A DNA stretch of 64,000 bases, taken from Chrysaora quinquecirrha. Its lineage: Eukaryota; Cnidaria; Scyphozoa; Semaeostomeae; Pelagiidae. The stretch is from contig JACTAT010000032.1 in NCBI GenBank assembly GCA_014526335.1, positions 1,851,026 through 1,915,025 of the forward strand, given 5' to 3'. The notes below the pieces were generated by a model. The model was not told where the DNA came from, made no database searches, and saw only the letters and a program-made list of their open reading frames with translations. Numbering within the stretch: position 1 is the first letter of the stretch; every line of letters starts with the position of its first letter. A program made the translations under genes and the position numbers. Shown piece after piece: positions 1-11,265 of the stretch.

Positions 1-26
1 TGAAGAATTTATTTCTTCAAATTCAG

Positions 27-110
27 GTGCTGAAGATGAGAGTTTTACAATGTCTGAATATGCTTATGCTACCTACAACAGTGCATCAAATAGTTCAACT
101 CCTTCATCAG
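27..110 (+). pseudogene. Exon a, 84 bp, phase 1-1 (first copy)
   Basis: Bounded by TTCAG at 22-26 and GTATGC at 111. It encodes 28 residues rich in Ser, Thr, Ala and Tyr (contains AEDESFTMSEYAYATY). It is nearly identical to the exon at 586-669, including ~25 bp of upstream intron. Phase 1 at both ends means it can be skipped or duplicated without changing the frame. Confidence 0.6.
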
Positions 111-286
111 GTATGCATGGTCTTTTTTTAAAAGAAGAATTATAATGCAAAAAGACAATATATTTAGCACACTAAGGTTTTTCTGACATGTGTTTCATGA
201 AAGTGTGACTTACAACATTGTCACAGTTTTGTAAGTCACAATCTGGTGAATTTCAGGTGTACCTAATGTCACCAAATGTTATTCAG

Positions 287-373
287 GTGCTGAAAAGAGT
301 TTGATGAAAAATATAAATTCAAGTGGCAGCACCAGCAGTATCAGGGAAACAAGTGGTGCAGAATCTTTGTCAG
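287..373 (+). pseudogene. Exon b, 87 bp, phase 1-1
   Basis: Bounded by TTCAG at 282-286 and a strong GTAAGA donor at 374. It encodes a Ser/Gly-rich stretch (contains SSGSTSSIRETSG). It starts with the same Ala-Glu as the flanking exons, which suggests all three small exons came from one ancestor. Confidence 0.6.
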
Positions 374-585
374 GTAAGATCTACATAGAGTAATAGTTAT
401 TGTAAAACTAGAATCCTCTTTTTTTAAACTGACCATTTAAACAAAATTCCTAACTTGCAAATGTTTCTCCTTAATTTACCTTGGTAATTTTGAAAATGTA
501 TGCGATAGCAATAATAGAAGCTTAAAAAGTCATCCTAAATATATAAACATTAAATTTAAAGAAGAATTTATTTCTTCAAATTCAG

Positions 586-669
586 GTGCTGAAGATGAGA
601 GTTTTACAATGTCTGAATATGCTTATGCTACCTACAAAAGTGCATCAAGTAGTTCAACTTCTTCAACAG
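586..669 (+). pseudogene. Exon a', 84 bp, phase 1-1 (second copy)
   Basis: Duplicate of 27-110 with only a few substitutions. The donor is GTGTGC, weaker than GTATGC of the first copy. It joins in phase to the exon starting at 912. Confidence 0.6.
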
Positions 670-911
670 GTGTGCAAAATTTATAAAACATATAATAAAT
701 GAAATATATGGTGGATCTTTTATACATTCTTTTGACCAAAAAAATATATTTATTGTTAAGAAGGAAAGCTAAGGAAGTCTGACTTGTATGACAGTTTGGA
801 TACACAACAAAATACCTCATAGTAAATCTTAACTATGAAGTTCTTATTCTTCCTCCCTGCTTATGAACCCTTGATGTATTTAGGTTTGTAAAATGAGCTT
901 TTTTATCACAG

Positions 912-2762
912 CCAGCAAAGCCAAGGCAAAACTACAAAGACTGTGTGATAATCTGCGGACATCTATGGAGCGTTCAAAAGGAATTCACCATTTAGTGACT
1001 GTGGAAGATGAGAGAGCATGTGTAATGTGCATTTACTGTGAAGAGAAAATATCCCTTGGATTGGTGAAACTTGGAATGTCAAATTTCAAGTTGCACATGA
1101 AAACAGCAAGGCATAGATCTAAGATAGCTGACTACTATGGCATGGAATGTGCAGAAAATACAGCAGCAACAGCTGTTCTGAGTGAGTTAGACAAGAAAGT
1201 GTACATAATTAGGAAAGAGGGGGTAATCACATGCTGACCATGTGGAAAATCGTTTGAAAAATCTAATTCTTCCAAATTTTTGTTAAGTAATATCAAGCAA
1301 CACGAGTATACTGCACAGCATTTGAAAGAATGTACGTTAAAGAAAAATGTCAAGAGAATAGATGAGTTTTTTTACCACTCAGTCAGCAAAAAGCAAAAGC
1401 AGCAGAATTTATGACTAGAGTCAAAAGTTTGTGAAGGTTTTTATGAGGAAGAGTGTCTTCTCAGTGACTCTACAGGCAAGTTAATAACAGTAAATCCAAA
1501 GATTCTAATCAATGATCTTCATCCTGGTATGGATGATGGTTTGCAAAGTTGGTATGCAGAGCCTCATAAGACTGTAAAGTTTGGGGGAAAAGAATACAAA
1601 GGTGCATTTCGTAGCTTTAAATGTAACAGAATGACCAGTCGCTCAAAACAGATTTGTTCATAATGCGCAAGTATAACAAAGCTATTATCTTTTCGAAAAC
1701 GACTTCAGCTAAGAGTCTCAAAGGAAAGATCTGTTTCAATTAGAACAGGTTTTCTCAACAAAACTGAACTTCTTGAAAAATCAAGACGACAATCAAAAGA
1801 AATAGATAGTCTGAGACACAATTTGTTCTTGGAGAAATAAAAGGCAGCAAGGTTGAAAATAAGGACAAGGACATTGAAGGAGAAGTTAGATTATTTTGCA
1901 AAGAGTGGAAGGATTGGGTCAATTATTCACAAACTTGTGTCTGCTGCAAATGGTGGTAAACTAAAAGACAAGAATATACTTTTAGACATGCTTGAGTCAG
2001 TTGCAACAAACCTCCATGCTAGAGGCCCACAGGGTCACAGGTTTAATAGTTCCACCCAGCAATTTTATGAAATGTTGCTTATCCTTGGGGGTCCTAGACT
2101 TGCTCAGCTTGTTTCTGAAAATCTTGATGGTCCAGGTATTAACACTGTGTCTCACTGGAGAAAGCAGCACAGTTTAAACATAAAGAGTACCCCATGTCAG
2201 GAAAACATGGAGCAATTTGTTTCTTTGTACAAGGGCCTAATGCAAAAGAACAACATTAACAGCAAAGTGCCAGTGCTCACAGCTGAGGATGAGACCGCAA
2301 TTAAGCAAATGGTCTCCTATTCACAAGAAACAGATCAGCTGTTGGGATTCTGTGGTTTAAAAATCGATGATAATGGTAAACATGAATGCATGTCAAATTT
2401 TGAAATTGTGCTGGGAGACGATGAAGAGTCATACACTCGTTTGATTGAGGCCTTCAAAAACTACAATATAGCAAGCTCTGCACGTGTCATACTTCTAAAT
2501 CCCACTACGTCCTAGAGTAGTTCTGCTTTTAGCGGCAACATGCAATAAATTTAAATCTGAAAATGTTGAGCTACAATGGAAGAAAATCAAGCAAGAATAT
2601 TGTGTTACATTAGAAAGTGTCCTTGGGCCTCTGATTGGACAGAGCTCAGATGGGGATTCAAGAAGGAGAAAGTTGATGTTGAAAAACATGCGATCAGAGG
2701 ATGGTAATCGCATTCGCCCTATCGCAAAGGAATACGGATTTACATTATCTGCAACAAAGGAG
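912..2762 (+). pseudogene. Exon with zinc fingers and first half of the transposase-like core
   Basis: The acceptor is a T-rich tract ending CACAG at 907-911; its phase (1) matches the preceding small exon. The frame holds a C-x2-C...H-x6-H type finger (CVMCIYC ... HMKTARH), a second Cys-Cys-His cluster after the TGA at 1235, a coiled segment, then the core block 'LTAEDETAIKQMVSYS' and, after the frameshift near 2500, 'GQSSDGDSRRRK'. The exon ends in phase 0 at AAGGAG|GTAAAT. Four in-frame stops plus the frameshift mean it cannot make full-length protein. No other gene is seen in this stretch on either strand. Confidence 0.55.
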
Positions 2763-3116
2763 GTAAATCTGTAAGCCTGTTCTGCTCATTTGAACTGTTG
2801 ACAGGAATAGATAGCTGTATACATTGCAAATTACTATCCCCTTACTATCATTTTGTGCCACTGACTTCCTTTGGAAGCAATATTTTTTGAATTTGCATTT
2901 TCAAATATATTGGCATTTGAAACTTAGAGTTTAATCTTTTTGAAGAGTTCTAAAAGAATTTATAATCTCCAGTAATTTGGCTTGCTCCTGTAATATGAAA
3001 CAGTCATTTTTCTTCACAGCTGTCCCCTTTTTTACCTTATATAGGTACGAATAATTTGACCATTAAATTGATTATTTATCATTAGATTTCTGATTCTGTG
3101 CTACCTAATTTTTCAG

Positions 3117-4230
3117 CTAATCAACGCCAACAACGGTGGGTACATTATCAGAGACTTTGGAGATCAAGACTGCATCCACCAGCACAAAAAAATGATCAAT
3201 CCTCTTGACCAAACATCATGAGCAATGCTAATGGGTGAGGGACTAATGATTCATATGAACCATCTCCTCCTTGTTACCCAGATCTTTCCGCGTCTCCGCC
3301 ATGGCCTCACCAAAAATCACATCGAAAGAAAAGATTGCCAAAATTGGAGATCAGCCCAAGAGCTGACATACTTATGTTTTCAGGATTGCCTAAAAGAGAT
3401 AATTGAGGGCAGAAATTGTCAAAAGCAAGACCGATCATTGCTGGGAACTTTGACATACTTAGAGGTAGTTTGGCACTACGTTGAAATCTTCTTTTCGCCC
3501 GTTGCGTCGTTGGCAGATAGAATACAATATGCTGGGTTTGTCACTCATTTCCTTGCTATATGGAAAAATTTTGTTAACTTGCACCCTGAACAAACACTTC
3601 AGAAGAATTTCTTAACAAGGGAGTGCTACCAAGATTGTCTAATTTCCTGCCATTTTGCTGTACTCCTGATATGCTATATGCGAGATAACTTCCCAGATCT
3701 TGAGTGCAGGCTGGACTTGACTGGATCTGATCCCTGCGAAAGTTTTTTCTCATTAAACGGCCAATGGATCGGAAACCACCATAACTATAGCTTTGCAGAG
3801 ATGAAACGGAACATCAATCACATGGTGAGACTTCAAGATATTCAAGCTGATCCTACTGCTCCAAAGCTCTCAAGAGCACATTGCAAACAAGAAGTCGTCT
3901 GGGGCAAACAATTTCCAAAGGATTGTCAAAAGGCTGATTTAAAAAAGGACCCAAATCAAGGAGGGGAAACCGTACAATGGAAGAAAGGAATTGAAATGGC
4001 ACAGATAAAGGCTCGTAGTGCTGGTATGGTGCCAACGTTTTTCAAGAAAGGAACTCATGCGGATGACCCTGAAGACTCAGAGCAAAGATGGTTTTACCAT
4101 CCCTTTTTATCAGATGACGTTGAAGGAGAAATGACTTCTGATAATGAACTTCCTTCTTCCAAAGAAGATAAAAGCCAAGCAGAAGAAGAAGGCGAAAGTG
4201 AAATTGACGAGTATGATACAAATATGCAAG
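3117..4230 (+). pseudogene. Exon with C-terminal half of the core
   Basis: The acceptor TTTTTCAG ends at 3116 and the frame is phase 0. After a TGA at 3219 the frame is open for about 340 residues. It has helical hydrophobic stretches, then 'LTGSDPCESFFSLNGQW', resembling the late acidic motif (D-x2-E-x-F-F) of P-element-like transposases, and an acidic Ser/Glu-rich tail. The donor is GCAAG|GTAAAT at 4231. Confidence 0.55.
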
Positions 4231-4610
4231 GTAAATTCAACATGGAATGAGTCTGCATGCGGTATTATGCTTAAGTTTGCAAAACTACATTCCTGTTTGT
4301 TTTCCGTGGGTATTATTGTCCATCTTTTTTACCTGTAAGTAGCTGCTTTCAAATAGAGTAAGAGAGTTAAGCGGTGCTTTCATTCAAACCTGAAACCAAA
4401 TTTGGAAGAAATATAGTTCATCAAAGCAAATTCCTAATATTTTTTAAACGGTAGATTGTCATTATTCATGGCAATAGTTGTAAAAAGCTGTTAAGAACTG
4501 AAAATCAAGAAACAAGGAATGATATGAATCCTATTCTGAAAAAGTAATATTCACCAACAAGATGTCCTTAGCGTCACAAAAGCTAAATCAGTCTGATTAT
4601 TCTCTTTCAG

Positions 4611-4701
4611 TGTCACAAAGTGACCTGGACACTGCAAGAAATGAAATAGCAGAGCTTCTTGGAAATAATAACAATGTAGACAACATCAGTACGGCAATAA
4701 G
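4611..4701 (+). pseudogene. Exon, 91 bp
   Basis: Acceptor CTCTTTCAG ends at 4610; donor GTAGTC starts at 4702. It enters in phase 1 and leaves in phase 2, which matches both neighbours. It is open in that frame and encodes an acidic helix (contains DLDTARNEIAELLG). Confidence 0.5.
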
Positions 4702-4895
4702 GTAGTCATCTTTCTTTAACGATCACTTTTTGCAATGATCTTTTTTATGACTGTATTTTGTATTTGGTTCAGTAGATGTTTGTTCGTATTTCGTTTCTGG
4801 CATAAGATACTATATGTTGTGATACTTGAAATACCAAATCTACAACTGCATTATGAATTTTACAATGACGATCTAATCTTGGTTTTTTACTTCAG

Positions 4896-4994
4896 GAAAA
4901 CCTCTCCAACAATTTAAGTTCCCGGTCATGGAAAGCAGTATAAATCTACCTTGGTGAAGCTGCTTAATGACAATCCGACATTGTCTCATGACAG
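4896..4994 (+). pseudogene. Exon, 99 bp, with TAA
   Basis: Acceptor TTCAG ends at 4895; donor GTGGGT starts at 4995. Phases agree with the neighbours, but there is a TAA at 4915-4917. After the stop the exon reads through a Gly/Lys-rich segment (VPGHGKQYKSTLVKLL). Confidence 0.5.
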
Positions 4995-5204
4995 GTGGGT
5001 ATTCAATATTTTCTCTTTTAGTTTTTATCAGCGGTCAGCACTGTTCATAACGAGCTTATATGAAGCAAGATGTGTTTAATAGAACTGAACACTGAAAAGA
5101 AATTTGAGGTTCCTCGCAGGTCCGGTAAATATCCCACCTTTCCATCCGACCTATACAATAGCTAAGAAAGAAACCACATTTCTCATTGCCCGGCGATGGG
5201 AGAT

Positions 5205-5300
5205 GGATCTCTTCCGAAACGTTGCCCAATTAAATATTAAAGGCTTGTCGAGATAAGCGGTGACTATTATGTCTAATACGGTGTCAGAAAAAGCCTTCAT
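5205..5300 (-). repeat. Dispersed SINE-like repeat, copy 1
   Basis: Read on minus, about 65 bp matches 20951-21020 on plus with few differences (shared core ATAGTCACC-cttatc-GACAAGCCTTT); weaker similarity continues for another ~60 bp. It lies inside the last intron of the P-like gene. It is short and non-coding, and its family is unknown. Confidence 0.5.
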
Positions 5301-5415
5301 ACGTTCGAATGGTTCGAATATATTTACTCTGCCTAAAATTTGTTTAACTGAGATAAATATGTGTTTTTGCATTTCACATTTTATCATCTTGATATTTTCT
5401 CCTTTTGTGTTGCAG

Positions 5416-5995
5416 GCTAGTGCGTGTTCGCCAGCTTAATGATACTGCAGAATCACGTCATGAACTTAGAGCCCCAGAGAACCAAATAGCATTGTTCGAC
5501 AATTACGCCTTCACCAAGAATGACGAGATAAAGTTTGGTCGGTTATGTCGAATGCGGAAAAAAGGTCAAAGTCGTGGATATATCGAGTACAAGAAACCAA
5601 TAGCTTTCAACGATAAAAATGCCAGTGAAATTTCTTTATTTTTCCAAGAGTACGACGAAGGAGATTCAAATTGTTTCATTCTTAGCTGCTCAAAGTTGAC
5701 AGAAATTTGTGCAACAAAAGTTGTGAGCCACTTTAATTTGAGCGTTAGAGAGGAAAGTGGACAACTGTATGCAAACCAAGAAGAGGTTGATTCAATTCGG
5801 AATTCATTCAAGGAAAAGATAACTAACAGAAATAGAAGAAGAGCCAGAGCTAATAATTTGCAAAGAGAGCGAGAGCAAATTTCATCGGAGGGAACGGAAA
5901 GAACAGTGGTTTTGCTGCAAAGCAACAAAGATGGGAACGTTAGACGGTCAAAGCGAACAAGAACTGTTATTAGCCACATTAGTGATTTCTTGTAA
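5416..5995 (+). pseudogene. Terminal exon
   Basis: Acceptor TTGCAG ends at 5415 and completes the split codon of the previous exon. It is open for 193 codons to TAA at 5993. It encodes a mixed domain (contains EIKFGRLCRMRKKGQSRGYI) and then a basic tail rich in Arg/Lys, plausibly nuclear or nucleic-acid binding. This is the least damaged exon of the gene. I recognise no named domain. Confidence 0.5.
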
Positions 5996-6012
5996 ATAAA
6001 GTGACGTTCCAC

Positions 6013-6536
6013 TGTGTTTTCTTAATGTTTATTATATTTGCTCTACATTTTCTTCGTTTTACGTTCGTTTCCATTGCTAATCAACGCAATATTTCGAACT
6101 ATTTGCATGCTTATGTTAGCTATACAAAACTAAATAATTATTTGAATTTCGAAATCTGTTAAGACTAATTAGTTCTAGCACATTTCAAAATGAAGTGTTT
6201 TAGTATTTAACGTAGTTTAATGGTAGCATGCAAAAGTTGCAAAATTGCTGTTGGGCTGCAAGCTATACTCTGCCAGTCGAAGATAATTTGCTTCGTTTTT
6301 GGTTAATTACTGTAGTCTGGCTACTACTTTTTCGTTAAATTGCAAGGTATTACAATTTATATATTTATTATTATGAAAGGGTTTTAAAATCAACAACATT
6401 CATGCATATGGGGTTGAAATTTCCTGATATTCATGCATATGGGCTTGAAATTTCCTGATATTCATGCAAATGGGTAGGAAATCCTTGAAAATCCTTTCTT
6501 ACGAATGGGTCCTTTTGTCAAAGTCCAGATTCACGT
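6013..6536. other. Intergenic, with a short ~31-35-bp tandem repeat
   Basis: No coding frame was recognised. At about 6398-6480 a unit beginning ATTCATGCATATGGG and containing TTGAAATTTCCTGAT is repeated about three times. A run of C lies just downstream at about 6559-6574, at the apparent 5' edge of the LINE. Confidence 0.5.
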
Positions 6537-9026
6537 ATGATCATGGTCGCATTGAAGTACCCCCCCCCCCCCCGGGAATTAGACACTGTGGACATCAGTG
6601 AACTATGGAAATATTGGCAGCTCATTAAGAAAATGAGATCTTGGGGTACAGAAACAGAAACCCATCATGCCAATACGCCATCTAAATGGACCTCATACTT
6701 CCAAAAACTATTTAGCTTAGACAATCAAAGTATTCGAAACCCTTCTATAGAGACTACTTTCAAAACCCCTATCTTTAACAAACTTGACTTCTCTATCAAA
6801 TGTGAAGAAATCTCAAAAGCTATAAAGAGTCTGAAGAAGTCTAAATCCCCGGGTTTTGATAATATCCTCAATGAATTCCTCATCTCTGGCAAGGAACCCT
6901 TGCTACAGCCTCTCTGCAAGATCTTTAACCATATCTTTACCTCAGGTATTTACCCAACTATGTGATCAATAAACTTTCTAAGACCAATTCATAAGAAAGA
7001 TGATCAAAAGGACCCGGATAACTATTGAGGCATAGCAGTTGGATCCTGCCTAGGTAAACATTATAGTTACGTTCTCCTAAATAGACTTGAAATTCATATA
7101 AAAGAAAATAGTCTCAAAAATAACCAAATTGGCTTCATGAAGGACAACCAGCCTGCCGACCACATGTTTGTGCTTAAATCTCTAATAGACAAAATAGTGA
7201 AATGTAGTCATAAGAAACTATATGCTGCTTTTGTAGATTTTAAGAAAGCTTGTGACACCATAAACCGAGACAAACTCTTCTTTAAGTTAAAGGATGCTGA
7301 CCTCGGCCACACGTTCTTCAATAGTTTGAAATCTATGTATAACTCAGTACAGTACTGTGTTAAACTTCAAAAGGGATACACCCACCCAATTTGTAGTGAA
7401 AAGGGTCTGAAACAAGGGTGTGTTCTTAGTCCTATGCTTTTTAACCTATTTATTGATGATATAAGCTGCATATTTGACAAGCATTGCTGTCCTGTGTCCC
7501 TTATGGACAGAGATCTCAATCATTTACTTTACGCTGATGACCTCATCCTACTCTCCTAGTTAAGAGATGGTCTCCAAAATTGTTTAAACGCCCTGGGTTC
7601 CTATTCCCAAAATTGGGACCTAACAGTTAGCATTAAGAAAAGCAAGACAATGATTTTTAATCAAACTGGTAAAATGACAGAAGAACAGCCTTTTTCATAC
7701 CTAGGCCACTCCCTTGAAATGGTTAGTGAATTCAGCTATCTGGGTATTACATTTTCTATAAGTGGATCTTTTGCCAAAACAATCCAAACTCTTAAAGATA
7801 AAGCAAATAAGGCCATGTACCCTCTCGTAGATACTTCTTTTAAATTCAATTTTGGTGTACCAATGTCGATGAATCTGTTTGACAAACTCATGCAACCTAT
7901 TCTACTATATGGGAGTGAAGTTTGGGGTGCCTTCACTCGCCACCAGTTAAACTCTATTGCCAAAGACCCAACTCTATTCTGTAAATACCTACTTGACTCG
8001 CAAACAGAAATAGCTAAACTTAAATTTTCGAAGCTAATTCTAGGTTTAAAGAGAAATACGTCTACCTTAGCTGTATATGGCGACTTAGGTGCTATCCCAT
8101 CTTCCCTTTTTAGTATTCTTCGTGCAGTAAAATTTTGGCATCGAATCTCTAAAAATGATTATGAAACTTTGATTAAAAAAGCCTTCCTTGAGTGTCAATC
8201 CTTACCTGATAATACCTCAAACTGGCTAAACACAGTTAAAACTACTTTGAAGGCATTAGGGCTGTCACCTATCTGGAACTGTCCTGCGAATTTTTCTAAC
8301 AACTACGTAAATAATAAAGTAAAATACAATCTAACATCCTTGTTCAAAAACTACTGGCTTTCGGAGTTATCCTTAGCTGATTCAAACTCTATAAGAAATA
8401 GGACACTTCGTACTTACAAGAAATTTAAATTTAATCTTAAACTTGAATCCTACCTTAAGACTGAAGTCCTAAGTTTTGAACACAGGGAAATACTTAGTAA
8501 ATTCAGATGTAGTGACCACTCGCTTATGATTGAGATGGGAAGACACAAGGGTCTGAATGTAGAACAACGTTTGTGCAAAATGTGTCAGCTCAGTGTTACT
8601 GAAGATGAATTTCACTTCCTAATAGTATGCCTGGCTTATGATAACCTGAGAGCTATCCTACTCTCGGCTGCCAATGTTAAAATCTCCAATCCTGAAAGAC
8701 AATTCACCACAATTCTGAGTAGTGAAACTAGCGAAGTTATCCGCCCCTTAGCCAAGTTCATTGCCAATGCGATGATGTTGAGAAAATTACAATTAGCCAG
8801 TTAGCCCTTGCATGCACCAAACGCCACAAATTAAATTAAAAAAAAACAATTTTTCTGTTGATGCTGTTTTTTTGGCTTTTTGCTGTTGATGCTGTACTTT
8901 TTATACCTTCTGCCTGTATTTTTCTATTATGTATTATTTTATTTGATAGTTTTAATTTAGCTGCCATACCTAACATTGTATGCAGGTAGTGCATATGCTT
9001 TATGAATGAATGAATGAATGAATGAG
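6537..9026 (+). mobile_element. 5'-truncated non-LTR retrotransposon (LINE)
   Basis: The element comprises the reverse-transcriptase part of a LINE ORF2, a 3' UTR, and a (TGAA)n tail at 9001-9026. Its endonuclease and 5' UTR are missing, so it looks 5'-truncated near the poly-C run. The 3' tail directly abuts Helitron endonuclease sequence read on minus, so it probably inserted in the Helitron. Clade not assigned: the RT looks CR1/L2-like and lacks obvious L1 or RTE hallmarks. Confidence 0.7.
6579..8804 (+). pseudogene. LINE reverse transcriptase, three in-frame stops
   Basis: One frame runs from about 6579 to TAG at 8802, broken by TGA at 6963, TGA at about 7026 and TAG at 7557. The RT motifs are in order: 'KSKSPGFDNILNEF', 'AAFVDFKKACDTI' (catalytic Asp), 'GLKQGCVLSPMLFNLF' and 'LLYADDLILLS' (YADD catalytic pair). 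A thumb region and a C-terminal Cys/His patch follow (CKMC ... HFLIVC). In life the protein would copy the element RNA at a nicked target. Few lesions over 740 codons suggest a fairly recent copy. Confidence 0.8.
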
Positions 9027-9039
9027 TAGTATATTCGTT

Positions 9040-9659
9040 TATCAACTGCGTATACTGTTTTTGGTCTACCATATATCTAGTTATTTGATTCTGTTCTGGA
9101 GAGGGAAGCAGTAGATTGATATTGAAATCTCCCAAAATGAAAGCTGAATCATTCGAATCTTTCAAGATGGTGTTATGAAGATGTTCCAAAGCATGAATCA
9201 GTTGGATTATTGTTGCAATAAAGACAAATGACAAAAACATTTTTGCCTTGTCGACTTACGTGAGTTACTGATAATTCAACACCATTGCTGTTAAAAGGTA
9301 AAACATTGCAATTGATGTTTTTTTTTTCACATAAACAGCTAACCCATAAGGTGTTCTTTGATTTTTTAACGAATCGTGGTCATTTCTATGCAGTTCAAAA
9401 TCGACAAATTCATATGGTTTATTTGGATCAGTTTGTATCAAAGCTGTTTCTGCAATATTAAGATATCACAAGCCTGGATGTTGTAGTTACTGGCAATATC
9501 TTTTGAATGTAAGTGAAGTGATCTAGCATTCTGAAAAATCACACAGATTACATTTTCCTTATTCAGGTTATAGATGGCATGAGATGATAAATCAAGCATA
9601 GCTGCTTCTCGCAAGCGTTTTACTTCACTCTTTATCACTTGCCGAAATTCTTTTTTCAT
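9040..9659 (-). pseudogene. Helitron AP-endonuclease (EN) domain, truncated
   Basis: On minus, 'VIFQNARSLHLHSKDI' marks the usual start of an exonuclease/endonuclease/phosphatase fold. The sequence continues through broken frames to 'ILGDFNINLL' (the GDFN motif) near 9130. The domain is entered by a frameshift near 9630 from the helicase frame, so it was once fused to the helicase. It stops at the LINE tail, so the catalytic C-terminal half is missing. Confidence 0.65.
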
Positions 9660-11265
9660 TTAAATTGCAAATGTTAAGGCTCTGAAGATTTGTTACTCTG
9701 CTTAAGCCAACATAATGCATGTGTTCTCTAATATTTTTTGGGAAATCAATAACTACTTTATCAAGAGTTGCACCTTGTGAGATGTTGAATTGCCTTGATA
9801 TTTCTAGTATTGGAGTCCACGTCTTCTCAATATTTTCGTTGTATAGATATCTGTATTCATAGCAACAATTTTTCCCAATTTCTTCATCAAAGAAAGAAAC
9901 ACATATTATACTTGGTCTCTCTGATCTAGCTACACTGTAATCGATTAGTTCTATTCGACATTCAACACTGTTAGTTATTCCATCAAGTACATCAACATTG
10001 GTGCTTATGTCATATTTCAAAGAAATTGCAACTTTTACCACAGATGAAAGTCCCACTGTTTTAGTAGCATCGTCTGGAATTTTTTTTAACATTTGTTGTT
10101 TAAGTTGGTCTGAAATGTCACCAATAACTACATCTATTGCTTGAATTTCACATTTGAAATAGCTGCATCTGATAAAAAAAGCTTGATTGTGATAATATAC
10201 AGCTTTATTAGTAGCAAATAAGTAAGTTTTATCTGATGATATCATCATGTTGGAGGCTGCAACAAGCCTTGTTTTTAAGATATCCAAATCTTTGTTGCTA
10301 TGATTTCCTTCTCGAATTCTATTCAGTATTTCTGCAAAGCTCTTATCATCTTTTTGCCTCATAATTTCAGCTAGTTCATACATAGTGAAGTTATCTGTCC
10401 ACAGATTTGTTGCCAATGGACCATATGCCTGTGAGCTATTTTCAAATATCCATTTATCAAATACAGGCTGTAACTGAAGTAGATCTCCAATAGCAATGAC
10501 ACTGATCTTACCGAATAACTGCTTTGTTCCAAATATTTGTTTCAATCGAAGATTAATCAAATTAAACATTGTTGATCCGACCATAGAAATCTCATCAATA
10601 AGTAGCATTTTAAATGTTCTTAACTGACAACGAACAACATTTTGTCTATCTGTATCTAGAGCACAGTAAGAAAATCCTCTGTTAGCCGGTATCGTTAATG
10701 CAGAATGAATTGTACTCCCTCAGATATTATAGGCAGCTTTTCCTATTGGAGCTAGTTTCAACACTTTAATTTCATCGGGATTTGAACCAGGTTCATGGTC
10801 ATAAAATCTGATTAAAGCTTCATAAATAGCATTTGTTACTCTACTTTATCCTACTCCAGCTCCACTGCTAAGAAATAATATAAGTTGTTTTTCACTCGCT
10901 TTAACTTTATGCAAGACATAGTAGAAAAATTCCTTTTGCTCTCTATTTAAAGATTGTAGCAGTGCTCGGTATGATGGATCACTGAGTCTATGAACATTAT
11001 GTATTTCATCATCTTGCGTGCGAGCATATATTGCAAGATCATTCATTAGATCATATTGACTATGAAGCTTTTCTGTTCCAGGATCAAAGCACCCATAAAA
11101 TTCACTCCGTCTGCTTCCAATATTCTCATCTATTTTCTCAAGATGTTGAATTGCCAGAGCGACATTAAATGAAAAACTATCATCAGTATTTGAGTCAATT
11201 GTATCAATAGCTTGATCTAGAATACGAGCATGTGACTCGTATTGTTGTCTGTAGATATAGATGTT
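9625..11265 (-). pseudogene. Helitron PIF1-like helicase
   Basis: This is a SF1B helicase of the PIF1 family that would unwind DNA during rolling-circle transposition. Walker A is 'SSGAGVG' followed directly by TAA at 10846-10848, where family members have the catalytic Lys. Walker B is 'MLLIDEISMVG', then 'VIAIGDLLQLQPV', a 'LAEIMRQKDD' arm, and late motifs with 'ISQGATLDKVVIDF' and 'HYVGLSRVTNL'. A second stop lies near 10720. The 327-codon frame 9625-10608 is open. Confidence 0.8.

Larger units (their letters stand above)
27..5995 (+). pseudogene. Eight-exon P-element-like transposase gene, decayed
   Basis: Eight exons can be chained by GT-AG junctions with matching phases: 27-110, 287-373, 586-669, 912-2762, 3117-4230, 4611-4701, 4896-4994 and 5416-5995. 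The chain carries TGA at 1235 and 1412, TAA at 1661 and 1838, a frameshift near 2500, TGA at 3219 and TAA at 4915. Two zinc-finger-like Cys/His clusters come first. A long core follows with a 'TAEDET' acidic block, a 'SDGDSRRRK' block and an 'SDPCESFFS' block, in the order of the acidic motifs of P-element/THAP9 RNase-H transposases. The C-terminus is basic. The P-element assignment is my inference from motif order. It could instead be another RNase-H-like transposase or a host gene derived from one. The gene begins before the window. Confidence 0.5.

Noticed and set aside
5566..6012. 148-codon minus ORF
   Set aside because: Antisense to the terminal exon of the P-like gene, which has splice and phase support.
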